Positions 32,996-43,937 of a stretch of 64,000 nt of DNA are shown one piece after another. The notes under the pieces are model-generated. The model was not told the DNA's origin. It worked only from the letters and a program-made list of their open reading frames with translations, and made no database searches. Origin of the DNA: Phascolomyces articulosus (lineage: Eukaryota; Mucoromycota; Mucoromycetes; Mucorales; Lichtheimiaceae). How positions within the stretch are numbered: position 1 is the stretch's first letter; the number at the start of each line of letters is the position of its first letter. The position numbers were made by a program, and so were the translations under genes. The DNA lies in the NCBI GenBank assembly GCA_025677815.1, contig JAIXMP010000014.1:186001-250000 (forward strand), written 5' to 3'.

Positions 32996-33538
32996 AACAA
33001 AACTAAAATACGCTGTTGCCCCGATATTTTGTTGGTGGTAGTTTTGTGGTGATGAAAGTGTAAACACTAGATGTGTTGCTTGTAAGATGGATAATAATTT
33101 AGGATATGATAATTTAGTGTAAACACCAAAATGTGTTAATCAGTTATATTTAATGATATTGAGTAACAGGGTTTTTGGTGAGCAACACAATGTTACTAAT
33201 AAGATTTGCTTCTTATAATTACAACTCTTATAGTAACTAAGGCTTATATATCAGTTCGTGATATTTAGTAAGCACCAGTAATATTAACGTATATTACATT
33301 GATTAAAGCAACAGATAACAATAATACTAATGTTCTAAGCAAGTATTTGTTTATATGTGATTATACAGCTATACTAGCGTGGATTCTTTATGCCACAATA
33401 ATATATATAATACGAATAAGATATGATATATAATTGAATTATTGTTTGAAGTATAAAAAATGTATAGCAAGCGAATCTTGGATTAGCATTTCTTGTTATT
33501 ATAAATGAGTAACTCGTGTTGTATGTTATTATGTGATA

Positions 33539-34779
33539 CTCGGTGGGTCCCCCGTTTTTGCAAACCCCATTTTTGCAAATTTTACAAGTTTTGCGACAAT
33601 TTTAAGGGAAAAGTCAAAAAAAAAATAGATTCGCAATATCGCAACTTGCAACAAAAGTGAGAAGGTGTTACATTTAGTTGTACTCTCAAATAAACGCAAC
33701 ACCCAAGCATAGTGGCAGCTGTTGGAGTTTATCCGAACCATACTATAACCCAGATTCCAATAAAATGCATTGCTATTATTCATGTACAAATCCCTCATAT
33801 GAATTTTCTCTTTCTATAAAGGTATACTTATAATGTAATGCCTTTATTTATTTATTTATTTAAAAGGTAAAGTAAATAAGGTTATATACTTATGTTTTTA
33901 TTGAAAAAAGTTACACTCAAGATATATAAATAAACAGAAAGCATTTTTTGTAATGATTTAAAGTATTTAGATAAACAGAAACAGTACATGTAATAATCAA
34001 GGAAATTAATAAAGCCACTAAAGGCAATAACGAAGAAACTGGATAAAAAATGAAAAAAAACCCATGGCATAAAAAAATTCAAAAAAAACAAGTAATACTT
34101 ATGATATTCATTGATTATCTTCAATAGCATCAGAGAAAAAGAACTCTTCCAACAAGGTTGTTTTACAAATTGTCGTGATTTGTATTTATCTCGAATACAG
34201 CGTAAGATCCTCTTTGTTTCATAGTGGGATTCATCATCCAGGAATTTGAGTAAATAAGTTAAGTAGCTCACAGCAAATTTTCCTTTTCCATGGCATTTTG
34301 TGACCTACCTAGTTGCTGACGATCTCCATTCACCTGATGGATTGACGCGTCTTTTTTAAGTGTATGAGAAAAGGTCGAACGTGCTGGTACATTCGAGTTA
34401 GGGTACTTGGTTTTGAAAGATCTCTGTAAGCTCGACAAGGAGTTAGCTCTACCACTGCTATATTCTTCCCAAACGTAATCTTCCCGATTTGGGCTTAGTT
34501 TACAAAAACTGGACTTTGCCATTAGTTACATAAAACATGAGTAAAAAAAATTAAGAAGCGATAAGAGGATAATTCACGTTTGATTGCCTTAGTTATTGAC
34601 TTATATAATGCTTGTTTTTATTTATTTATCTGTCAGCCCATCCGTTAGGAAAACTGTATGATATAAATAATGCATGCAATAGAAAAAAGAATACTGGCTC
34701 TCACTTTTGCAACACTTCTATCAACTTTCTGCAACAAATTCGTAGAATTCCGACTGTTGCAAAACTCGGGGGTCCACTG
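33539..34779. mobile_element. 1.24-kb terminal-inverted-repeat DNA element (pogo/Tigger-like termini)
   Basis: The left end reads CGGTGGGTCCCCCGTTTTTG from 33541 and the reverse complement of the right end reads CAGTGGACCCCCGAGTTTTG, matching imperfectly over about 24 bp. TA flanks both ends (33537-33538, 34780-34781). The core is AT-rich and contains minus-strand open frames, including the 84-codon frame at 34522-34268. The termini are related to those of the 165-bp element at 957-1121. It is too short for a full pogo transposase, so it is probably non-autonomous or internally decayed. Confidence 0.7.
34268..34522 (-). CDS. Hypothetical 84-residue frame inside the 1.24-kb element (HTH-like)
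   Basis: Begins MAKSSFCKLSPNREDYVWEE and continues with a segment of helix-turn-helix-like spacing (SLSSLQRSFKTKYPNSNVPA). It ends in an ATGA overlap with a second minus-strand frame (34271-33882) whose first roughly 60 residues are also well mixed before it becomes Phe-rich. Together they may be the remains of a DNA-binding protein or transposase N-terminus carried by the element. No family is recognised; it may no longer be expressed. Confidence 0.35.
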   Translation of the reverse strand: MAKSSFCKLSPNREDYVWEEYSSGRANSLSSLQRSFKTKYPNSNVPARSTFSHTLKKDASIHQVNGDRQQLGRSQNAMEKENLL

Positions 34780-35187
34780 TAAGCCTTGATATAATGTCTT
34801 GAATTCAGTGATGATAATAAAAGTTAGGTATGTTACTTCTGACTTGGTAATGATAATAGAATAAGGACCAGGAATGTTGTGTCTGTCCTATATTGATGAT
34901 GTTGAGTTTTCTATAAGCTACAGTAAAATTAAAACAAGCCAATTCGGTCTTGAGCGAATCAATAACACTTAAAATTTATATATATAATAAAGAGAAGTAA
35001 AACTGATTGATTTTATTTCAGATACAAAATATTGGGGTATTTATATATTTTTCAATAATTAAATATTTCTATCCCAAGGAACAACATGTGAAGATACTGC
35101 GGTTGCTACGAGATACTGCAGTAATAAATGAATATCCAATAATAATATAACGTGTTGAATAAGTGATAATTATAGTATTTATAGATA

Positions 35188-35546
35188 TGTTGCTGGGGTG
35201 TATGTATCTCTTGGTATGTAATGGTGCATACCATTACGACGATGTGACCCATGCGGTCAAGGATCAAAATATCCACGGATACGATAAATATATGATGTTG
35301 TGGATGAACGGATAACTGAACGGCATGGTGTAAATAGAAATATAGGAAATATTAGATATTCTAGTTATTAGTGTAGATCATTGTATTTAGTATAGACGTT
35401 AGATTAGCCCCTTATATTTCGATGTATATAAAAAGAGGGATCTTGTAGACCAAGATCCCATATCGTTTTATCATGATATATTACAGTTACTATCTTTCCC
35501 TCTATCTCTTGTTATATCTCGCGCTTCCTCATCACAGTGTCCAACA
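35188..35546 (+). mobile_element. Probable solo or orphan LTR
   Basis: A 359-bp segment beginning TGTTGCTGGGG and ending GTGTCCAACA, i.e. TGTTG...CAACA as in LTR termini. It contains a TATA box (TATATAAAAAGAGGG, about 35425) followed immediately by a perfect hairpin GGGATCTTG-TAGAC-CAAGATCCC (35437-35459), the arrangement of an LTR U3/R junction. The two flanking pentamers (AGATA, GAACC) do not match, so a target duplication is not evident. It lies in the same orientation as the pol relic 2.3 kb upstream and could be its separated 3' LTR. Confidence 0.55.
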
Positions 35547-37190
35547 GAACCCGATTGCAAGTATACAATATTGGACCTGCGCTATTACATGGTAATTGGA
35601 AGATATCAAAAGTAAGATAATGTGATATTGTCGCAGTAAGAGTATATAAGTATAGAGCTGTTTCGTAGTATTAATGGTAATAACTGCGGTTCTTTCGGGG
35701 GGGGGGTTACAACGTCTTACAGCACTAATATCTACATACCGTCACCATCGTGTGATAAATATATTTGTCCTACTACCAAGAACAGTTCTCTTCTCATCCT
35801 ATCCAATTTAAGCTTTCTCTCCTCGTTTATTATTTCTTTTTAATACTCAATTTCTTTGATCTTCTCTCTTTATAGAATAATGAATTACATAAAGCATTAG
35901 TAGTTACTAAGTTGATATAGAACTTTTATGAAAAGATAGCCAAAAAAAAACAGTTTCTAACCGGAACAAAAACTATTAAATTACATACCAATGAATCATA
36001 GTGCTTGTTTATCATAGTGCTTGCTTATCTTAGGGTTGAGGTCATAGGAGCTGGTCATGGCCAATATCCCTGCTCAATAATATGCATATATAGGACCCTT
36101 TTCTTTACCAATATCTTTACAAACGCACACATAATTCTTTACACTCTTTTCTCTTCTACAATAATTTCAATATATACGTATGTATTTTTTATAGAGAAAA
36201 CAAAATCATTTTCTCATATATATATATTTCGTTGCTCGCCGATGAAAACATAGCCAAGGTATTTTTATTAATACAATATCCACATTATATCGGGATTTAA
36301 CATGATTGTCTACGTGTGAATTTATAAAAAAGAAGAGAAAAATATTTTTTTTAGTCACAACTACATACCATTTATTAATCATTCATGAATAATAGTAAAA
36401 CAAGAAGGTAGATCGATTATAATGTGTTTATACAAGATTGTCTCTTATTATTATATTATTACGTAATTTTTTTTTTGTGTCTATGATGAATATTTTTTGA
36501 ATATTATTTTTCTAAGGTGTTAATAGAGTTGCCAAAAAGAAACCCTTTTGTAAGATATTGAAATGGATTATTATTATTGTGTGATGCATAATAAAAAAAA
36601 AAAAACTTTTTTCTCCCGTTCATGATAAAAGCATGTTGAAATGATGTGCGCAGGTAAATGTGCTTTATGCTTGGAAACAGAATATTGAGCAGTAGTAATC
36701 ATGGGACTTAAACGTCATCAATTTTTGCTATTTCTGAAGGCGCAGTAACTCTCACCCAATTTGGCCAACATTCTTCTCTCAAACCAATAGACACACACAT
36801 TTTCTTCTACTTCTTCAAAAAGGTACTTTTGAAATCTTTACGACGTTTTCAATGATCCTCTCTTGACATTGAATGGCCTTAATTGCTTTATTTTACTGAT
36901 TTATTTAATCAACCTTCTTTATTCTCTCAAATTTTTCCTCCAATACTTTTTTTTTTTCGTTTACCATTCCATATCCTCATTTTGCTTATGCATTCTTTTT
37001 TATATTATATTCTTTATTTTTAGTATTCTCAAACTTATTTTTTTACGTTCATTCTTCTATTTGGATCTTCTCAAGTCATTTCGAAATGAATGCCGCTATA
37101 TTGTTTCCAAAGCATTCAGGGTTCCAATGTTTTCTTTTTCTGGTCGATGCCATTTCTTTCCCTTTTGGTCTAGCCTATGCTCTGCTTTTC
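35547..37190. other. Intergenic AT-rich region
   Basis: No gene recognised. A G(10) run lies near 35698. A 161-codon open frame starting at 36863 (+) encodes a Phe/Ile/Leu-rich product because of T-rich DNA and runs into the GC-richer block; I do not regard it as a gene. Confidence 0.45.
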
Positions 37191-37900
37191 GTATCAGCCA
37201 AGTCTATGTAGTTTTGGTACATACGGCGACGGGTTCGACTCCTGTACTTGGTTCAAGGGGCCTGAGTTCTTGTTGGTGCCAGGTCCCACTGGATATGGCG
37301 CGTCTTTTTGACAATCCAACGGAGCCGAGGAGACGACAGTTGGTTTAGCTGAGGTTAAGGTGCGGCCTTCTGTTCCCCTTTCGGCACACCCAAGGTTGTG
37401 GTCAGTAACCATCGCATGCAGGGAAGAAGTCAGACTTAGGAACTGGCCAGGGTACAGTACTTGCATGTGCCCACAACAGTCTGTATAATCTTGGTAGAAT
37501 TGTCCTTATTGTGTACTCTGGAAGGACGTTGATTTCCTTTGATCAACTAAATGCACATTTTGGAGGCTAACAGTGCGATAGCCATACGTCTCTGAATTCC
37601 ACAGAACTCGCATTCCCTGGGAGTAATTTGACTATCCATAGTCATCCCGCTTGTGCAGTTAGTACAACCAAGTGTTCGAAAACGGCTTTCGGTCGCCCAT
37701 GAGTCTTTGCAGTCGACTCTAAATGCTGTGTCCGTTCATGACAAAAACTGTCGAGGCAGTGCTACCATTTTACATGGTAGCCTTCCACCACACCAGCAAG
37801 AAAAAAGTGCTCGGGCGAAAAAGCTATGTGAAAAGGGGGTGAAACCAATAAAAGAGGGGAACGAAAACAAAAGAGGGACGCGAAGGGAGAGAGTTGTCCA
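37090..37900. other. GC-richer block of unknown origin
   Basis: Roughly 0.8 kb with visibly higher GC and balanced base use, set in AT-rich flanks on both sides. It starts near the tRNA-like fold and includes a perfect hairpin GCTACCAT-TTTAC-ATGGTAGC at 37761-37781. Open frames exist on both strands (84-90 codons) but none resembles a protein I know. A SINE or other transposed segment is the likeliest explanation; boundaries are approximate. Confidence 0.5.
37197..37253 (+). other. tRNA-like fold lacking a D-arm
   Basis: By-eye fold of 57 nt: a 7-bp acceptor-like stem (GCCAAGT 37197-37203 with ACTTGGT 37246-37252, one G.U pair), a single-base linker, a 6-bp stem TATGTA/TACATA (37205-37210/37218-37223) with the 7-nt loop GTTTTGG, a 5-nt linker, and a T-arm ACGGG-TTCGACT-CCTGT (37229-37245). 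The sequence GGTTCGACTCC (37232-37242) matches the RNA polymerase III B-box consensus. There is no room for a D-arm. It could be a tRNA-derived SINE head, a truncated tRNA or a coincidence; the loop would place UUU in the anticodon position. Confidence 0.45.
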
Positions 37901-38391
37901 TGCATGAAATATTTTACCTTTTTCTCTTTGTTAAAATAATAGGTGAAATTTCGAGTGCAATAGCCAACAAAAAAAATCAATATGAATTCATAACATTGAT
38001 AGCCCATCTGCTCCTGTTCTGTCTGTATGTATTCAATTATAACTATTTCATTGCTAAAAGAAACTTTATATATGAGCAATTAACTAATATACGTTGTATA
38101 TAAATATATATAATAGGTTATGCCGTTTCTCAAGCTGACGATTCTTAATAATGATACGTCCCTGTTTTGGGGGTATGTTTTTTTTTCTGTATCTTTGAAC
38201 AATAACCAGTTTATTATAAAAGAAGAAGAACAATTGACAAACATATGTATTTAGACATGGTTTCCAAGGTGAACGATTTTCTTTATGTTTCATCATGGTC
38301 TCTCTGCGTGGGTTTTCCTTTATTGATCAACAGGGAGCAACGTTTAATGGATCGACCAATTTGCAACAAAGACCTCCAGGCCATCCAAGTT

Positions 38392-38467
38392 ATTCATAAT
38401 AGTATTCCTTTAGTCATTCGCAATTGTATTCCTTTGGTCATTTACAATTGTATTCCTTTAGTCATTC
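38392..38467 (+). repeat. Three copies of a 24-bp tandem repeat
   Basis: Units at 38392-38415, 38416-38439 and 38440-38463, each of the form ATTY....TATTCCTTTRGTC, followed by the start of a fourth. Because 24 is a multiple of three the repeat keeps one frame open and would encode an eight-residue period (IPLVI-type), but the enclosing frame is short and unsupported. Confidence 0.9.
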
Positions 38468-39026
38468 AATTTTTACTTCCGAACAACAAAAACATTTGGG
38501 TCTTTTGACATAGTGCAGTTGGGTCAACCAACTGAGGGATAGGTGGGTTTTCCTCGTTTTAATAAACATCATTTTTTTTTAAAAAAAAACATGACTCAGT
38601 TGGTATTTTTTTTTATATGTTTGAAATAATTAATTCATTTTAATAATGACTGTTTGTACTTGATCAACCTTATCGGGATGATTCCGAGTGCACGGGCCAT
38701 GATTATAAAGTTGAGATATTGGATGGTTCATTATTCAAAAAGAAAACAGGGCTTATTGGTTTGCACCTATGCTCTACAACATTTCAACTGTTGTGATGAT
38801 TGATGTGCCTGTTGTAGTAAATCCTAAGCCATCTTAAGAAAATAATCGTCTCTTTTTCATTTGTGATAATAATAATGAAATTTGTATAGTTCAGTGTAAT
38901 TTTCTTAGTCTTGTTACTTGTTACTAATAATTGGAAGGTGGAAGAACGGAACAAAGAAACATGATCTTTTATTATTAATAACGTCAAATGTATATTATAT
39001 GCAAGCATATGGGCATGGTATGAAAG

Positions 39027-39070
39027 AAAAAAAACACCGTGAAGGGGGGGTTTTCACGGTGGTTTTTTTT
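39027..39070. other. Strong hairpin with A-tract and T-tract arms
   Basis: CACCGTGAA (39035-39043) pairs perfectly with TTCACGGTG (39053-39061); beyond one bulged base an A(8) tract pairs with a T(8) tract. The loop contains G(7). It resembles a bidirectional intrinsic terminator, a device not used by fungal polymerase II; it may be an inverted-repeat relic. Confidence 0.7.
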
Positions 39071-39623
39071 CCTATGCTTCATTATATTATTGATTAGGTT
39101 GCAAAAACACACACAAGCAAAACACACAAGATTACGTAACAGCGATTTATCATTATTCTTTTGCATTCTTAATGGATTTATCATTTGAATAATACTTTAT
39201 TATATATATATAAATGATAATGACTACTATGTGATCATCATTTTATTATTTGATTAAATCATTGTGGGTCCTTCGTACATTGAAACGCCGACACGCATGA
39301 TATCATTTAGACGTTCAAAAATAGGTACACACCATTCACTCTTTTCTTTCTTTTTGCATATAAACTCTCTTTGATACATACATACATACATAAATATACA
39401 CACGGTCAATACTTAACCTTGATTCAATTCCCATTCGTTCGATCCGATCCAATCCAATCCATGTCATGGCCATCTATTCAGTTGATACCCTTCCACTTGT
39501 CCTGTTACGGAACCAAATATCCTGTTGCGATAGCAAATACACGCGTAATATATTTTTTTTTCTTGACCAAACTTGACAACCGATTCAAAAGAGACTTGGT
39601 CATCTCAATCTTCACTTTTGTCA

Positions 39624-39945
39624 ACTAACACTGGGACGCGTCCTCATTATCGTAGGGAGCCTAATCCATTTGCAATTTGAGCAATCAACTTTCGGGTATA
39701 TAACTATATATCTTTTTCTTTCTTTCAAAGTCGGGATCCTTTTTTTTTTCTATTTGTAACAGGAAGAAACAGTTTTCATAGTATCCATGGAAAATGACTC
39801 ATCTTTTTTTTTATCGGTCTAGACTATCAAGTGAACAGCAGTCGCGAGAAACAACAACAAACAACAACAACAATTCTGGCCCCATGCTAGCATATTACAA
39901 TGTGCTTCACTCGACCTTCAAGCATGATCATTCCAATACTTGTGT
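39624..39945 (+). pseudogene. Possible relic of an ATF/CREB-type bZIP gene N-terminus
   Basis: From 39624 the plus strand reads TNTGTRPHYRREPNPF, then a 7-bp duplication-like insertion (CCATTTG/CAATTTG, about 39666-39679) shifts the frame into EQSTFG. R-x-EPNPFEQS is the hallmark of the N-terminal domain of fungal Atf1/Sko1-type bZIP factors. A donor at 39696 and acceptor before 39823 join in phase to LSSEQQSRETTTNNNNNSGP. A stop interrupts the NPF frame, and no bZIP basic region was found downstream to 40530. It is either a decayed partial copy or a chance resemblance strengthened by the matching splice phase. Confidence 0.33.
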
Positions 39946-40924
39946 GTAAGGACCATGATTTTATGTAGATGCTACAGTAAATCTGGAGAAACATGGCAAT
40001 ACAAGGGGTCAACCGGATGGATTGGATGAAAACTTACAGTCAATCAATAGCATTATCATGATGAAAATGGTGATGATAACAATGGTACGTAGACACAATT
40101 TTTTGACCATCGAAAGGGGCTCATGTGGGAAAAAAATGTTGTCATTGGAAACCGGGATGTGTTCAATGAGATGCATGCTGCTAATCAAATATTTTTCTTT
40201 CTTATGGCTTTCCCGAACAGGTATGAGGTTATATTTATTTATATTGGAAAGAGGAAAGAGAATAACGGGTCGAACATGGATTAGATGATGATGATGACGA
40301 TGATAATAATGGAACAAGGCATGTGTTATCATGGCTTTTTTATTTATTTATTTATTTATTTTTTTCGAGGAGTGTTGTTCGACCCAATGGTGTGGGAATA
40401 TAGATCAAGAAAGAATGACGGGATAAGGACAGCGAATTTGGATGGTAACTTGTGTAGGTATTTGCATCAACAAGTTTCAGGTACTTTTTTTTTCCTTCCT
40501 TTATTTATTGCAAATCATATATAAAAATAAAGTATATATTTAAACTCATTTTCTTAATAATGATTGTTTTATTGGACTTTCTTGACGATTTGAAAGAGGA
40601 GGAGATGTGTAATGTGTATGAGGTTAGACACTGGCTATATATTTAAAGATATACAGGATCAAATGACGTATAATGTTGCTTTGACAAGGGGATTACCATT
40701 TTAGTCAGTTGGGTCTGTTTATTCATTAAAAAAAACTCTGCTCTATATCCTATACAAATAGCACACTTCATTACACTTATTCAGAATGAAACAAAAAGAC
40801 AGCACCTGCTACTCGGAAACCATTTTCAGGGAGATAACCAGGCTACGCTTGTTATCAGTAGAAAAAGAACGGGTGGCAACTGTTTTGCCTGGCTACAAAG
40901 CACAGTCTGACGTCAAGAGATAAA

Positions 40925-41765
40925 CCATTCACAATTTCTCGAAGAATATGTTGAACAAAAACCAACTTGTACCATCAAAGATGCTACACTATCACTTTGT
41001 GATCCATCCCGAGGTTTTACCATCAACGAATCAATAGTATATCGGCACATAGCTCTAACAAGCTATCCTTCACTCCTACCCGTTCCTTTCCAGAAGTTAC
41101 TGAACGTAATTCTGAGGATATCTTAGAAGCAGACAGTTTGTCAAGCACTTTAAGAAAATGATACCAACTTTCGGAAGAAAAACGTTTTTGTCGACGAGAG
41201 CAGTTTCTTGAAGAACATTTTCCGTCCTGTTAGTTGGTCAAAGGTAGGAACACCGGTTAAGGTTAAAGTTTCCATTAATCGTGGTATCAACCTTAGTGTT
41301 TTTGGTTGTCTTTTGAGCCATGAGCTAATTGCCATCTCCTAGCAAGTACCTAAACCACTCAAGAGTAAAAAGCATAATCTTGTTAGTATGAGTAAGAACC
41401 GTGGCCTTCCTCATGGTACAAACCTGACTTATTCTTTTGTTATTTGTGGAGGAGATAGCATTAACACTTAAAGCTTGAAATGCATCACATATATTATCGT
41501 GATGGATGACACACCCATTCGCAGACCCAAGTTGATCCTTGCATCATCAAGACCCATCGTCATTCGCTCTTGCTTTTTCCTCTGTATTCCTTTTTCATGA
41601 ACACCTATAGAATTATGCTGGGCAAAAATTAAAGTGGTTGTTCGAAAAACATAATGAAGATCAATGAAAACTTGGCGATGCGCGTCCAAAGCTGTCACTC
41701 GCATAATTTGTCGAGGATGGATTCGACACTCTGGGTCGTCTTTTTTTTTTGGGATATATTTAGAT
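40925..41765 (+). mobile_element. IS630/Tc1-like DDE transposase relic
   Basis: Plus-strand blocks in order match the DDE transposase common in mucoralean genomes: TCTIKDATLSLC near 40970 in the helix-turn-helix part; NVFVDESSFLKNIFRPVSWS from about 41182 with the first catalytic Asp; KVGTPVKVKVSINRGINLSV and FGCLLSHELIAIS to about 41340, then a stop; IVMDDTPIRRPKLIL near 41490 with the second Asp; and TPIELCWAKIKVV near 41605 with the catalytic Glu. Stops and frame changes break it, so it is inactive. Terminal inverted repeats were not found. It sits next to the decayed HET-like copy at 42110. Confidence 0.75.
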
Positions 41766-42109
41766 ATGAATAACATATAATAAAAAATATACAGTAAAAC
41801 TAATAATATTCATATTCAATACTGATTCGACATCGTTCATTGAATCTTAAAACTTCATTGAGTTGAAGAAAAGTATATTGGTAAAGCAAATTATTCAGAA
41901 TACTTAGTAAAAATTACATTTACAGATGCCAAAGAGTATATCTGATCCTCCCAAAAAGTACATTCTCAAACGCAAAATACGATACTGAGATGTAATCCAA
42001 AAACAAAGAACAAATACATCCTGGGTGGCATTTTTTTTTATAAAATACATGAAAGGACTGTTTTTCATATTTATTTGATAACATCCATATGTGGACCATC
42101 ATGAAATAA

Positions 42110-42735
42110 TTCATGAAATAATAATGGCCAAGGAAAAAAAAATCTTATGTTCCTTATGAAGTTGTTCGAAAATGAGCTTTGCAAAAATGGGGGTTATGGA
42201 CACTTCCTCTACCATGGTTGTTATTGGTTTGCAAAATTCAAGTATTCTTGTAGGAAGTGTTAACGGTATAGTAGTAGCAGGTATGTCCAATATAAAAGAC
42301 AATGTTGCCATAGATGTGTGTATGGCCCTAACCACCAACTTCTGTTTGGATTCCATTGTTTCTTCCAAGCTTCAACTATGTTTTCCACGAAACTAGAGAA
42401 AGTAATTAAATCCCGTTCCAAATATTGACACTGCGGCTTGGATATCTACAAACACTGGATGGACCATATCAAGTTGTTCTTTTCAGCGCGTCACATCCAT
42501 TTCAGGTACAATCGCTATCATATAACAAACATTTACATTACATTTGTTTTAATTTCTTACAATTTGATTTCCTTTGTTGGATCGATTGATATTAAGTTTA
42601 TCATACACACACTCAGTTTGTAAATCTTGACAAACTTGTTGAAAAAGCGCGTTAATGGTTACATGGTCTATCGTTCGCTATACTTCCAAAAATTGGACCG
42701 TATATTTTTTTTCTAAACCTTCTTCTCGTTGTTGT
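42110..42735 (-). pseudogene. HET-like domain gene, heavily decayed third copy
   Basis: Reading the minus strand from 42713, blocks align in order with the intact protein at 1951-3825: EKKYTVQF (for ENEYVVQF), HVTINALFQQVCQDLQTE (for HVTYEELLQQLCKDYQIE), YDKLNINRSNK (for YDKICIDQSNK), VCYMIAIVPEM (for ACYTVAMIPEL), FVDIQAAV (for FVDSPDAF), SLEETMES (for TLEEVMSS), ILDIPATT then RILEFCKP (for TSDVPTTD and RLLDFANQ) and KEHKIFFSLA (for KEHDKVFSLA). Several stops intervene. The N-terminal first HET block and the C-terminal half are not recognisable. It is older or faster decayed than the copy at 12277. Confidence 0.78.
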
Positions 42736-43937
42736 TGTTGTGGGGATCATGATGACTAAATCCTTTTTTTTTATATTCCATAAAGACACATTTGATTGAC
42801 GTGCATCACTGAGTAATAAAAATTGAATAGGAATGAATCTGAGTGTACAATATAGTAGCTCTAGTTGTACCAAAAGTAATAAATGATTTACATTAAGTAT
42901 AGGGAGGAAATTGATAACAATAGAGTAGTATGCTTTTTCTAATACCACCTTGTTTTTCCTGTGTTTTTTTATGTTTATAAAAAAGATTAATTGGCAATCG
43001 TCATCGACTATTTTCTTTATTTATATACACCACGATAGCTTTGAATCCTAGAAAAACCTCGAAGACCAAGTAGAAAGAAATATTCTTTTACTTTGAAAAT
43101 AGTCTTACGTACGTACCTTGAAAAGTATATTGAAAGAAAAAGCATTAAAAACATTTTTCTATTGCCATCCAAAGGTCATTCAATCCAATGTGTTGGCACG
43201 ACAGGGTGTCGACTTTGTGCCACAGCACAGAGACGATTGACTCTGCCTATTTTTTTCATGCATCAGACTGGAAAAAAAAATATCTCTGGAGAGGAAGCAA
43301 AAAAATAAATAAATACTTTGCCCTTTTCTATGTTTGTTAACAAATCACGACAAGTCATACAACAAGAAAACATAGGAATATGTCTGTATTGAACCGTGTT
43401 CAACATTGTATAGTTAGAAGGTGATAATGTGGATAAAAAAAGAGCGAGTTTCGTCTATACCAATATCTTTTATTGTATTGTTTTTTTTTTATTATAGTGC
43501 CACGTACTTCATAATTACATTCACTACGGTGTATACTTCATATATCCTACATAATTTGTAATAGACAATGGTTCTCATTTTTTTGTTCGTTTTCATTCTA
43601 TACCAAGTTGGATTTTTCTTGTTGTTTCAACTAACAAATATTTAATATATATTAGATTTCTTCTACCAGCGTAAAAGATTTTGGTAATATCATTTTGTGT
43701 CATGCATTTTTATTACCAACAAGTAGAAATGATGATGTCTCCCCCATTTTTTTCATATGAACAAGTCTCACAATCTAATTTGCTAAGCTCGGCATATATT
43801 CATCCCGCATTTTCGGGCGCAGGTTATATTAGTTGACGCAATTGTAGGATTTCAGAATAGAAGGTTTCTACTTTTTCTTCTTCCACTTTCATATAACTCA
43901 CACACAACTCACAACACACATATACCGTACAGAAACA
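42736..43937. other. Intergenic region upstream of the DSC2-like gene
   Basis: No gene recognised; likely contains eroded remains of the third HET-like copy at its left end and the promoter of the gene at 43938 at its right end. AT-rich with poly-T and poly-A runs. Confidence 0.45.

Larger units (their letters stand above)
37901..39623. other. Intergenic region with tandem repeat and hairpin
   Basis: No gene recognised. It contains the 24-bp tandem repeat at 38392-38467, a T(9)A(9) palindrome at 38572-38589 and the hairpin at 39027-39070. Other sequence is AT-rich with (TACA)n near 39377. Confidence 0.45.

Noticed and set aside
37196..37207. Pol III A-box at CAGCCAAGTCTA
   Set aside because: It resembles the consensus weakly and overlaps the acceptor-like stem rather than a D-arm; only the B-box match is retained.
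36863..37348. 161-codon plus-strand open frame, Phe/Ile/Leu-rich then Ser/Arg-rich
   Set aside because: The hydrophobic part is the translation of T-rich DNA and the frame only stays open because it runs into the GC-richer block; no start context, domain or intron supports a gene.
39027..39070. Rho-independent terminator
   Set aside because: The structure fits the bacterial pattern, but the window is plainly fungal nuclear DNA with spliced genes, so it is listed only as a hairpin.
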